Source: Euryarchaeota archaeon UBA226 (GTDB lineage: Archaea > Thermoplasmatota > Poseidoniia > Poseidoniales > Poseidoniaceae). From it: a DNA stretch of 6,579 nt. Position 1 is the first letter of the stretch; each line of letters begins with the position of its first letter. Shown here one piece after another: positions 1 through 6,579 of the stretch. Below the pieces are notes generated by a model. The model saw only the letters and a program-made list of their open reading frames with translations, was not told the DNA's origin and did not search any database. The translations under genes and the position numbers were made by a program. The DNA is taken from contig DAWL01000088.1 in the NCBI GenBank assembly GCA_002505935.1, forward strand, positions 1 to 6,579, read 5' to 3'.

Positions 1-3000
1 CCGTAGTGGATGCAACAAGTGGAGGTAGCCAGATGGTTGAATTGGTCCCAGGAATAGCTTGGAACCCGACCCTTAGGATTTCTATTCCCGATGATGCAGA
101 AGGTAGTGAGAGCGGGCACCTAGTTCTCATGATGACTTTGGACGAGGACTCAAACATCTCTTTCAATTCGACTATTCCTGTTGAAGTATTGCGAACTCAA
201 GGGCTCTCCATACAGGGCCCCGATGGATTACCTATTTCACACGGAAGTGGCAGAATAGGACATGATGCAAGCGCTTGGTTCCTCATCGAGAACCTTGGCA
301 ATGCACACGAGACGAGCAGCAGTATAACTTGGGATTTGAATGGCTGGCAGAAACAACCACGCATTGTTGATTCTAATGGTGCAGAGGTGAATTTAATCGA
401 GTTACAACCAGGAGAAACGCGAGAGTTTGTCGCCATGGTTGAAGTGCCGACAGATTCCGTATCTCTAGGCGATTGGGTGACCAATAATCTCGAAATATGC
501 ATCGGCTCCAGTGAACAAACATTGTGCAGAGACATCGATTTCCGATTCACTGCAAATGGGGTCTCATTAAGCCCCCCACATATCAGGCAAGAACCTCAAT
601 TAGACAAAACTTGGGAAATCCAAGTGAGCAAACCAGGAGGTATTGACCTATCATGGGATCTAGGAGCAGCAGGCCTGCTCAAAGAAGGCTGGGTTTGGAG
701 TGCCGAAGGAGACCTGCAAATCGTTGCTGGCATACTTTCGACTGTTGCCGGACCTTCACCTGCAAGCGGGTGGCTGAATCTGAGCATCCCAGGCACCACA
801 CCGCCAGATATTCATGTCGCCAATATCAGTTCAGCGGAGAGAGAGAATCACGATCTGAATCTATCCCTACATGTGCTGCAAGTACACCGTTCTGATATCA
901 CATTGAGTCAATCACTTCCTGAACCTTGGATGGTCAATGTCTCGTCTAGCGAGAATGATGAAGGCGACAGATTAATTCTCAGACTAGAGAATCCTGGAAA
1001 TGGTCTCGACTCATTCTTGCTAGCAGGCGAAGTTGTACTGGATGAGAATCACACCTCTGATCCGGGAGTTACTTTCCTGATTTCAAACCCTGTGAGAAAC
1101 CTGAGTGCGGGAGCAGTAGTACACGTCCCAGTAAATGTCAGTCTGCCACCTGAAATTCCAGCAAGAATTCCGCTGCAATTAAGATTCACATTGACATCAT
1201 TGATGCTCCCTAGTGTATCAGATAGTGTCGATGTCACAATCCAAGCCAGACCTGACCATAGATGGCAATTGCAATTATCAGGCGATGAACAACGTTTGGC
1301 AGCACCAGATGAAGCAGTATCCTTCCAATTTAATGCCAGCAATGTAGGTAACAGTCTTGACCATCTTGAAATGGAACCTCAATTAGAACTGCAGAAGGTA
1401 GGTGAAGATTCCTCGCAATGGCAATTCAGCGGCAGTAGCCTTAGCAACATCCAAACTGGAGATTCGGGAGATGTTTGGGTTAATTGTACAGTTCCAAGCA
1501 ATGCTTGGAATGGCACCGTGGCAATTGCCACTATATCTGTGGTGGCTGAAGACGTAGTCGTCTCAACGATTGAAGTGAGAATTGAAGTTTCCCACAAAGC
1601 AGATTGGGGATTCAACCTTTCAAACACCACGTTGGAAGTTTCTCCTGAAGGAGGAACCGTTAGTATAGTGGTAGAACAACGCGGTAATCTTCCAACCAGT
1701 CCTTGGTTCAGTCTAGTAATGCCCGAATGGAATCTGAGTTATCCGAGCAATGCGGAAATCATTTCGCCAGGTGATCAAACTACCTTGGATATCGAAGTGA
1801 CTCCTCCAGAAGATGGCTTGGCTGGTCAAGTCAGCCTGCTGGTTATTCGTGCAAGGGAAAGCGACGGCAAAGGCCTTGGTCAAGTGACAATACCTTTGCG
1901 AATAGGAGCAGTTCACGAATTGGAACTACATGCGGAAGATGCATGGAAAGTGACTAGAGAAGGCGGAATCCCACTCGTTTGGTTTGAGAATACTGGCAAC
2001 GCTCTGTCTAACATCCAAATCGAATTGGAAGGAGTTCCCGAGGGATGGGGGGTGAATGGCCCCTCAAACTTGGTAGTTGCAGCTGGTCAGAAATCTGGCC
2101 TAGAACTCGACCTTGATCCTGCTGATGATTGGGATGGTACAAATGTGCTGATTACGATCAACATAACAGCTGATGGAGGCATTCAGATGGAGCATGACAT
2201 CAGTGTACAACTTTCCAATTCTTCTTGGAAAAACAGTCCATTACTAACCGGTTTGAGTGGAGATGAAATCGGCATTAGACTGTATGGTGAAGTAACTTCC
2301 ATCAAATTGACTGGCGCTTCAATGCCTTTGCAGGCTGAAGGAGAATTATGGTGGTTTACACTTCCCGAAAATGCGGCAGATGTCCAAGTGGAGGTCACTA
2401 CATCTCAAGGCGAAGAAGAGTTACAGTTGCGCGTAGAACCTATTCCAAAGACCAGTAGGAGTGTCTCTTGCAACATCAACAGTGGTGTTGCTGGAACTCT
2501 AGGTGCTACTAATCACAATTCCAGCGCCACATTGGCAGCTTGCACCATCGCCAACGGTAGTACTGCATTGAAAGCAACATTGATTCTATTAACAAATGAA
2601 GGAGACATAGTACAGTCTCAGATAATCAACGCCCCAGCCAATACAGCCGCCACATTCAACCTGAGCAGCCAAGGTTGGCAAGGAGAACCGGGCAATTTGA
2701 TTCTAGAGGTAAGGGCCATAGATTCCCATGGTAGATTACTGTCTAGCGACACCTTGCCTATTACCATTAGAATGAGCGGTTGGAATATCGGCATAGCATA
2801 TCTGGAAGAACGCTCGAATGGCGACATAAGGGTAGGAGTATTGCGAACCGATGAAGTAGAAAACGTCCTCGAAGGTGTTGATTGTAGGTTGGAAATGAGT
2901 TCAAACGAATGGAGTGGCACATGGACACTTGATGTAGTAAGTTCAGATTTTGCTCCGATTATCGATCTCCCAAGACCTGCTGTTGCTGATGGCGAGAGAG

Positions 3001-3521
3001 TAGATGTAAACGTCCATTGTGAGACGCCATTCGATATCGATGATAACGCCAGCGATGATAGCGATAGTATAGTATTGTCAAATCAAGAGATTGCTGAAGA
3101 AATGGAAGCCGGCATCATATGGGGGAGCGGAGTTGCTATCTTGACCCTATTCGCCCTTTGGTGGGGAGGACTGTTGATACCAAAAGCTCGAGATACCACA
3201 GTTGAACCTGAGAGGAAGAAGAAGACTGTAACAACAAGTCCAAGAAAAGAATCTGTGAAACAAGAAGCCACAGATGAAAGCCTGCACCTAGAAGGTTCAG
3301 ATGAAGAAACTGAACGGATTTCCCTTATCGAAATCGAAAGTGCAACTAACGATGAAGAGAGTCCTACAGAAACAACAGATTCGGAACCTGGCGTAGATAT
3401 CAGGCAACGTATCAAACAACTTCGAGCCTCAGCTAGAGAACAGGTAGAGGTGGCAGATGATGCAGATGATTTGGACAGACGCATTGATGAATTGTTCTCG
3501 CGCAGAAGCAAGGATTCTTGA
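1..3521 (+). CDS. Large membrane-anchored surface protein with repeated NxGN beta-sandwich modules (5' partial)
   Basis: The frame is open to the left edge, with a GTA codon before the first GTG at 6, and no signal peptide is visible, so the gene very likely begins outside the window; residues are numbered from that GTG. About 1,030 residues look extracellular: beta-rich, acidic, with roughly twenty N-x-S/T sequons and seven cysteines, some possibly paired (C165/C174, C822/C846, C960/C1005). An NxGN-type turn recurs at residues 96-99, 329-332, 446-449, 558-561 (QRGN) and 662-665, with a degenerate site (DLGAAG) near 218, giving a period of about 104-117 residues. This resembles the NEW3/CARDB class of Ig-like domains. 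Residues 1035-1058 form one membrane helix followed by KARD and ERKKK, so the C-terminus should be cytoplasmic. The ~110-residue tail is highly charged and ends in a probable helix (1131-1165). No catalytic motif is seen. A role in adhesion, envelope structure or surface complex assembly is inference. Confidence 0.85.
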   Translation, partial: VVDATSGGSQMVELVPGIAWNPTLRISIPDDAEGSESGHLVLMMTLDEDSNISFNSTIPVEVLRTQGLSIQGPDGLPISHGSGRIGHDASAWFLIENLGNAHETSSSITWDLNGWQKQPRIVDSNGAEVNLIELQPGETREFVAMVEVPTDSVSLGDWVTNNLEICIGSSEQTLCRDIDFRFTANGVSLSPPHIRQEPQLDKTWEIQVSKPGGIDLSWDLGAAGLLKEGWVWSAEGDLQIVAGILSTVAGPSPASGWLNLSIPGTTPPDIHVANISSAERENHDLNLSLHVLQVHRSDITLSQSLPEPWMVNVSSSENDEGDRLILRLENPGNGLDSFLLAGEVVLDENHTSDPGVTFLISNPVRNLSAGAVVHVPVNVSLPPEIPARIPLQLRFTLTSLMLPSVSDSVDVTIQARPDHRWQLQLSGDEQRLAAPDEAVSFQFNASNVGNSLDHLEMEPQLELQKVGEDSSQWQFSGSSLSNIQTGDSGDVWVNCTVPSNAWNGTVAIATISVVAEDVVVSTIEVRIEVSHKADWGFNLSNTTLEVSPEGGTVSIVVEQRGNLPTSPWFSLVMPEWNLSYPSNAEIISPGDQTTLDIEVTPPEDGLAGQVSLLVIRARESDGKGLGQVTIPLRIGAVHELELHAEDAWKVTREGGIPLVWFENTGNALSNIQIELEGVPEGWGVNGPSNLVVAAGQKSGLELDLDPADDWDGTNVLITINITADGGIQMEHDISVQLSNSSWKNSPLLTGLSGDEIGIRLYGEVTSIKLTGASMPLQAEGELWWFTLPENAADVQVEVTTSQGEEELQLRVEPIPKTSRSVSCNINSGVAGTLGATNHNSSATLAACTIANGSTALKATLILLTNEGDIVQSQIINAPANTAATFNLSSQGWQGEPGNLILEVRAIDSHGRLLSSDTLPITIRMSGWNIGIAYLEERSNGDIRVGVLRTDEVENVLEGVDCRLEMSSNEWSGTWTLDVVSSDFAPIIDLPRPAVADGERVDVNVHCETPFDIDDNASDDSDSIVLSNQEIAEEMEAGIIWGSGVAILTLFALWWGGLLIPKARDTTVEPERKKKTVTTSPRKESVKQEATDESLHLEGSDEETERISLIEIESATNDEESPTETTDSEPGVDIRQRIKQLRASAREQVEVADDADDLDRRIDELFSRRSKDS

Positions 3522-3529
3522 GTAACTGA

Positions 3530-4213
3530 GTGGCCAACGATTCTGTGAGCGATGAGATCAGCATACTGAGCAAGGCTTCGACCTCTCCGTTCCACACTTT
3601 TGATGCAATTGATGGGGAACTAATGAATGCCCTGATTCAGGTCCTTGATACCTGTGAAGACGGGGATGATGGAGAATTACTCAAATTGTTCAACAGTGAT
3701 TCACAATTTAAGGAACGCTTGCAAAACGAATCAATAGATAGTATCGAAGGACGGAATAATATCCCTTGGGATGATGCGACTATTCTGTGGATAGTATGTG
3801 CTCAAATCAAAGATGATGGAAGTCCTGTGCTCCTCGATAATGGAATGGCAAGAGACAGATTGGGGAGATTTCCGTGGGGTGATGGTTCGCCAATTTCTTA
3901 TCTGCTCGAATACATGATAGAAGAAACGGGTAGTGGACTAGATAACCTACTGGAAAAACTGAATGCTGGTCTAAGTTATGCCACATTGGGTCATGAAAGA
4001 TATGAATCCGGATTTGGAGGGCTCTCATTGATGGGATGGTTGAGCGAAGACGAAGTTGAGGAGATGAACAAGGTTCTGCTAAAGAGTTCTTGGGGCGTAT
4101 CCTCAATGGAACCGCACGATGGTGGCGTGAGACAAATTATCAAACACCTTACAGTTATTCTGAAATCAGCGCGCGCAAAGAGAACAGGGATTCTGCTTCG
4201 AAGGCACGAATGA
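3530..4213 (+). CDS. Conserved-looking hypothetical cytoplasmic protein, 227 aa
   Basis: I do not recognise this protein. It starts with GTG, which directly follows an in-frame TGA at 3527-3529, so no earlier start is possible; a second GTG lies five codons on, and the first in-frame ATG is 31 codons on. There is no clear Shine-Dalgarno sequence. The gene begins eight bases after the stop of the surface-protein gene, so it is probably co-transcribed and perhaps translationally coupled. The product is soluble and acidic in its first two thirds, with no signal peptide or membrane segment. Notable parts are an acidic CEDGDDGEL stretch (42-50), a tryptophan-containing core (NNIPWDDATILWIVC, 76-90), a GMARDRLGRFPWGDG segment (105-119), and a glycine-rich turn leading to GWLSEDEVEEM (169-179). 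The C-terminus is basic (KSARAKRTGILLRRHE). It contains only two cysteines and no obvious nucleotide-binding or metal motif. It could be a partner of the surface protein's cytoplasmic tail, but that rests on position alone. Confidence 0.8.
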   Translation: MANDSVSDEISILSKASTSPFHTFDAIDGELMNALIQVLDTCEDGDDGELLKLFNSDSQFKERLQNESIDSIEGRNNIPWDDATILWIVCAQIKDDGSPVLLDNGMARDRLGRFPWGDGSPISYLLEYMIEETGSGLDNLLEKLNAGLSYATLGHERYESGFGGLSLMGWLSEDEVEEMNKVLLKSSWGVSSMEPHDGGVRQIIKHLTVILKSARAKRTGILLRRHE

Positions 4214-4236
4214 GCCACATGTTGAAACTATATTTC

Positions 4237-5148
4237 TCAGAATGTTTGATTGGTCAGGCGCTCAAACATTGATGCATACAATGCGGAAGTCCTGTCGATC
4301 ATTGACTGTGGCAGAGCAGGAATAGGAGGTTCCTCCTCCCCATTTTCTCTAGCATCGTAGAGTTCCTTGTGGTGCCCATCTTCGATATAGTGGGCTCTTA
4401 CAAATTCCTTTGAGAGTTGCACTATCTCTCCTCTTTCGTAAGCATCCTTGTCCCACCACCGGTCTTCATCAAGAGTTCCAAAACTATCTACCAAAATAGG
4501 TTCTCTTCCCTTACCCAATGCGAATTCTTTCTTTCCATCCACGTGAATCAATCCATTCAGAGCCGCCTCCCTCTCAATGATTGCATCGATTTTCAGGACA
4601 ATATCCTTGATATTGTTCAATTCTTCAAGGCTCAATCCCGAAATCTCTAGCGCTTCCTCAGTATCAAGCAAACGGTCGAATGCTTCGAATTTCGTTGAGA
4701 CTTCTACATAGGGCACTGGTAGTTTCACACCTTCCTCTAATTCTGTGCCAGGTGCAAAACCAAATTCCTCTGCTCCCACATCACCCTTAGCATACCTTCT
4801 CCACCCCGAGCCTGCAAGAAAGTGGCGACAGATAACTTCCAATGGTACGAAGACATTCTCCATGTCAGATGTAATGGCTCCAGGTTCTCTAATCACATCA
4901 AACCGTCTAGCTAAACAGCGGTCAGGTGCATTCATCTCAATCAGGTGAGTCTTGCAAACACCCTCGTTTTCAACTAATTTCAGCCAATGGCAAGATGTAC
5001 GATTCAGACTCTCTCCTTTGCGGGGAATAAGACTTGGAATAATCTGATCAAAAACTGAAATCTGATCAGTATATCTGAATTCAATAATATCGGGGTCATC
5101 TGTAGACCAAACCTGCTTGACCTTTCCAGCGTAAAGTTGCTCTGCCAT
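4237..5148 (-). CDS. purC: Phosphoribosylaminoimidazole-succinocarboxamide synthase (SAICAR synthetase)
   Basis: PurC joins CAIR and L-aspartate using ATP to make SAICAR, a late step of cytoplasmic de novo IMP synthesis. The 303-residue product carries the family pattern along its length: N-terminal YAGKVKQVW (6-14, the nucleotide-binding start), RKGESLNRTS (43-52), the substrate-binding block EVICRHFLAGSGWRRY (104-119), STKFEAFDR (151-159), DGKKEFA (204-210, corresponding to the D-x-K-x-E-F motif), and VDSFGTLDEDRWWD (220-233), where many bacterial enzymes read DEISPDTCRLWD. SKEFVR (246-251) follows near the C-terminus. The length fits the longer ~300-residue branch of the family rather than the ~235-residue bacterial form. 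The ATG start places YAGK at residue 6, as expected. The gene lies 84 bp downstream of aIF6 in the same direction, and its stop is 23 bp from that of the convergent hypothetical gene. It looks intact. Confidence 0.96.
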   Translation of the reverse strand: MAEQLYAGKVKQVWSTDDPDIIEFRYTDQISVFDQIIPSLIPRKGESLNRTSCHWLKLVENEGVCKTHLIEMNAPDRCLARRFDVIREPGAITSDMENVFVPLEVICRHFLAGSGWRRYAKGDVGAEEFGFAPGTELEEGVKLPVPYVEVSTKFEAFDRLLDTEEALEISGLSLEELNNIKDIVLKIDAIIEREAALNGLIHVDGKKEFALGKGREPILVDSFGTLDEDRWWDKDAYERGEIVQLSKEFVRAHYIEDGHHKELYDARENGEEEPPIPALPQSMIDRTSALYASMFERLTNQTF

Positions 5149-5188
5149 AACGCGCCACTTTCAAAAGACGTCCTTCAACGTTGCTTTA

Positions 5189-5210
5189 GCCAATTCAGTC
5201 TTGTATTGGC
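5189..5210. repeat. Inverted repeat GCCAAT-N10-ATTGGC between aIF6 and purC
   Basis: Two perfect 6-bp half-sites, at 5189-5194 and 5205-5210, are separated by 10 bp. The element lies 41-62 bp upstream of the purC start and about 22 bp after the aIF6 stop. Its position would suit an operator or promoter-proximal binding site for a dimeric regulator of purC, or a small RNA hairpin. Chance occurrence cannot be excluded for arms this short. Confidence 0.35.
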
Positions 5211-5221
5211 AGTTCTGGGGG

Positions 5222-5226
5222 AAAAA
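5222..5226 (-). terminator. Possible oligo-T terminator after aIF6
   Basis: The minus strand reads CCCACCTTTTTCCCCC directly after the aIF6 TAA stop. The run of five T fits the minimal oligo-T signal used by archaeal polymerase. No hairpin precedes it. If active it would at least partly separate aIF6 from purC. Confidence 0.3.
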
Positions 5227-5232
5227 GGTGGG

Positions 5233-5895
5233 TTAAATCAATCCAAGAGCATCTTCAATTCTGTTCAACTCCGGACCTGTTGTCTCTTTGCCAGTAAAGG
5301 CTCCTGTATCAGAACAAACCATTCCAGAACCAATGAACGGTGAGCCCCGGGCGACAGTACCAACCATTGGCGGAATATCCAACACCTGCTTGATTACTTC
5401 AACCTCCTCAGAACGTACGTCAGGGTGCAATAAAATTCCCTTTGAGTTTGCTACTGCAAGACTGCCAACAATAGCCTGTCCTGCAACAGTAGTACATGCA
5501 ACATCAGTTTTCATCACTTCACCAAGTATCGCCAATCCCTCGTCAGGTAATTCAGGGCTTGCTATCACTCCATCATCAGTACAAACGAGAAGATTACCCG
5601 CAGTATTGATTCCACTCTCCATGACTACCACATCTCCATATGAAGTCAAAATTTCCACATCCTCTTCAGTAGCAAGATCAGCTACTGCAAGGCCGTGATT
5701 ATTACCTGCGAGTAGGCTTCCAATCAATCTTGAACCACCTATCAACAGTCCCTTAGACTCCAATCCCAATGTCGACTCAAGAGTCTCAACAACATCCTTC
5801 TCCAATTCTAAAGGATGAAATATCGTTTTGCCAACTACGGCGACGAATACTCCGATTTGATCAGAGCCAAAAACATCACCTGTTGCAATACCCAT
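5233..5895 (-). CDS. eif6: Archaeal translation initiation factor 6 (aIF6), ribosome anti-association factor
   Basis: aIF6 binds the large ribosomal subunit near the sarcin-ricin loop and uL14, and blocks premature joining with the small subunit. The product shows the pseudo-fivefold pentein repeats of the family: IGVF (14-17), LIGGSRLIGSLLAGNNHGLAV (51-71), NTAGNLLVCTDDGVIASPEL (97-116), AGQAIVGSLAVANSKGILLHP (138-158), and the C-terminal TTGPELNRIEDALGLI, which closely matches Methanocaldococcus IF6. I chose the ATG at 5893-5895 because it gives 220 residues and puts IGVF 13 residues in, as in homologues. An in-frame ATG at 5938-5940 would add MKKYLHWAATEQATR and remains possible. The open frame continues upstream through the 5S gene, and that part is not coding. 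No clear Shine-Dalgarno sequence precedes either start. The gene follows the 23S-5S unit in the same direction and precedes purC. Confidence 0.95.
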   Translation of the reverse strand: MGIATGDVFGSDQIGVFVAVVGKTIFHPLELEKDVVETLESTLGLESKGLLIGGSRLIGSLLAGNNHGLAVADLATEEDVEILTSYGDVVVMESGINTAGNLLVCTDDGVIASPELPDEGLAILGEVMKTDVACTTVAGQAIVGSLAVANSKGILLHPDVRSEEVEVIKQVLDIPPMVGTVARGSPFIGSGMVCSDTGAFTGKETTGPELNRIEDALGLI

Positions 5896-5984
5896 ACGCG
5901 TCGCCTGCTCAGTTGCTGCCCAATGGAGATACTTCTTCATCCTATGGATGAGAAAATCCCGCGCTGCACAGATGCTTTGGAGTT

Positions 5985-6018
5985 CAAACCTTGCTCTCGC
6001 TAAAGGCTTGAAGGTTCG
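5985..6018 (-). other. Possible hairpin in the 5S trailer / aIF6 leader
   Basis: In minus-strand RNA, CGAACCTT (plus 6011-6018) can pair with AAGGTTTG (plus 5985-5992). This gives eight base pairs including one G-U, around an 18-nt loop. It sits about 28 nt after the 5S end and 45-90 nt before the two candidate aIF6 starts. It is not followed by a T run, so a processing or leader structure is more likely than a terminator. A chance pairing of this size is also plausible. Confidence 0.3.
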
Positions 6019-6045
6019 GGGAGGGGATTCGAGGAAAGAAGAGGG

Positions 6046-6160
6046 GCACAGTGACCGACGTTCCCGTGGGCTCTCGCACCACAGTACAAGAACGGACGCA
6101 GGAGGGCTTGACTTCCGGGTTCGGAATGAGACCGGGTATACTCCTCCGCTATGACCGTGC
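6046..6160 (-). rRNA. rrf: 5S ribosomal RNA
   Basis: The minus strand carries the conserved 5S core, with CCGAAC followed by GGAAGTCAAGC (plus positions about 6106-6126) and the late GAGAGCCCACGGGAA segment. The ends were set by helix I: GCACGGT at 6154-6160 pairs over seven base pairs, including one G-U, with ACTGTGC at 6046-6052. This gives about 115 nt, slightly short of the usual ~120, so the true ends may differ by a few bases. It lies about 95 nt after the 23S 3' end, with no tRNA between them. Downstream is pyrimidine-rich sequence and then the aIF6 gene. Confidence 0.93.
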
Positions 6161-6253
6161 ACCCAACTTCTCTCGAATCGGATACGCGACAGAGTCGCTT
6201 GCTTTATTGATCAATAGGTAAGTCCTGTTAGACGAAGGATGCTCGCTTCTGAA
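6161..6253 (-). other. 23S-5S internal transcribed spacer with two self-complementary elements
   Basis: The spacer is about 93 nt long and holds no tRNA. It contains a perfect 12-nt palindrome, TATTGATCAATA (6205-6216), and a short hairpin GCGAC-AGA-GTCGC (6186-6198, as read on the plus strand). Either could mark a processing site between 23S and 5S. The partner strand of the 23S processing stem would lie outside the window, so a bulge-helix-bulge motif cannot be tested here. Confidence 0.5.
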
Positions 6254-6262
6254 AAAGAAAAA
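6251..6262 (-). terminator. Possible oligo-T termination tract at the 23S 3' end
   Basis: On the minus strand two runs of five T separated by one C (TTTTTCTTTTTC) coincide with the predicted 23S 3' end. Archaeal RNA polymerase can stop at oligo-T tracts without a hairpin, so some transcripts may end here before 5S. The tract may instead simply be part of the mature 23S tail or its trailer. Confidence 0.3.
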
Positions 6263-6579
6263 GATGCTCGGGCGATTAGTACTGCTGGACTGAACACGTC
6301 GGCGAACCTTCGTGCTTACATCCGCAGTCTATCAAACTCGTCTTTTACGAGTGCCCTGAGATGTCTCGTTTTTGGGGTGGCTTCGAGCTTAGATGCTTTC
6401 AGCTCTTATCCATTAGGGCGTAGCTACCCAGCATTGCCTTGCCAGACAACTGGTAAACCAGTGGCCCCGAGTCCTCGTTCCTCTCGTACTGAAGGACCCC
6501 TTCCATCAGACATCTGAAACACTTCTACCGCCAAGCAACAAACCTGTCTCACGACGGTCTAAACCCATCTCACGATCCC
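6254..6579 (-). rRNA. rrl: 23S ribosomal RNA, 3' end (partial)
   Basis: The minus strand from the right edge inward matches the last ~320 nt of 23S rRNA, covering the end of domain V and domain VI. Recognisable blocks are GGGTTTAGACCGTCGTGAGA near the edge, the sarcin-ricin loop AGTACGAGAGGAAC (plus 6477-6490), TGCTGGGTAGCTA, GCTGAAAGCATCTAAG, and the terminal GTACTAAT block (plus 6275-6282). The 3' end is estimated from the usual ~21 nt after ACTAAT, so 6254 is accurate only to several bases. It falls inside a T-rich tract. The rest of the gene, and any 16S linkage, lies outside the window. Confidence 0.95.

Noticed and set aside
3083..3595. 170-codon open frame on the minus strand opposite the surface-protein tail
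   Set aside because: It is serine-rich antisense of the acidic tail, crosses the gene boundary, and has no domain or start context of its own.
5288..5698. 136-codon plus-strand open frame inside aIF6
   Set aside because: It is the antisense shadow of a strongly recognised gene, with a composition of T, S and P typical of such shadows.
5960..6000. Possible tRNA after 5S, suggested by a TTCAAAC T-loop-like string at 5983-5989
   Set aside because: The flanking bases do not form a T stem, and no acceptor or anticodon arm can be drawn on either strand.
5896..6162. N-terminal extension of the aIF6 reading frame up to an ATG at 6162
   Set aside because: The upstream part runs through the 5S rRNA gene and encodes an arginine/proline-rich sequence unlike the family. 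aIF6 is normally about 220 residues.
6239..6517. 92-codon open frame on the plus strand over 23S rRNA
   Set aside because: The sequence is clearly the complement of conserved 23S rRNA.
1..6579. CRISPR array, insertion sequence, integrase, toxin-antitoxin or defence genes
   Set aside because: No direct repeat arrays, transposase motifs, terminal inverted repeats or matching protein motifs are present. Outside the two unassigned plus-strand genes the content is housekeeping.

Overview
The window reads as chromosomal DNA from a planktonic euryarchaeon, most likely a Marine Group II archaeon (Ca. Poseidoniales) or a close relative. The archaeal assignment rests on a full-length aIF6 translation factor ending in the family signature TTGPEL..IEDALGLI, and on archaeal-looking 5S and 23S rRNA. 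The narrower placement is inference. It comes from moderate GC, a very large acidic surface protein built of beta-sandwich repeats, and a 23S-5S unit that runs straight into protein genes.

The left half is transcribed rightward. A giant surface protein, cut at its 5' end by the window edge, occupies about 3.5 kb. It has repeated Ig-like modules with an NxGN motif, one C-terminal membrane helix and a charged cytoplasmic tail. Eight bases after its stop comes an unrecognised 227-residue cytoplasmic protein, almost certainly on the same transcript.

The right half is transcribed leftward. The last ~325 nt of 23S rRNA enters from the right edge, followed by a ~95 nt spacer, a complete 5S rRNA, a ~150 nt leader, the aIF6 gene, an 84 bp gap with an inverted repeat, and purC (SAICAR synthase). 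purC converges on the hypothetical gene with only 23 bp between their stops.

The right half joins ribosome components with a factor that binds the large subunit, and then with purine synthesis. This is a growth-linked grouping, although whether it is one transcript cannot be read from the sequence. I see no mobile element, CRISPR array, tRNA or defence system. The least understood part is the surface protein and its small partner gene.
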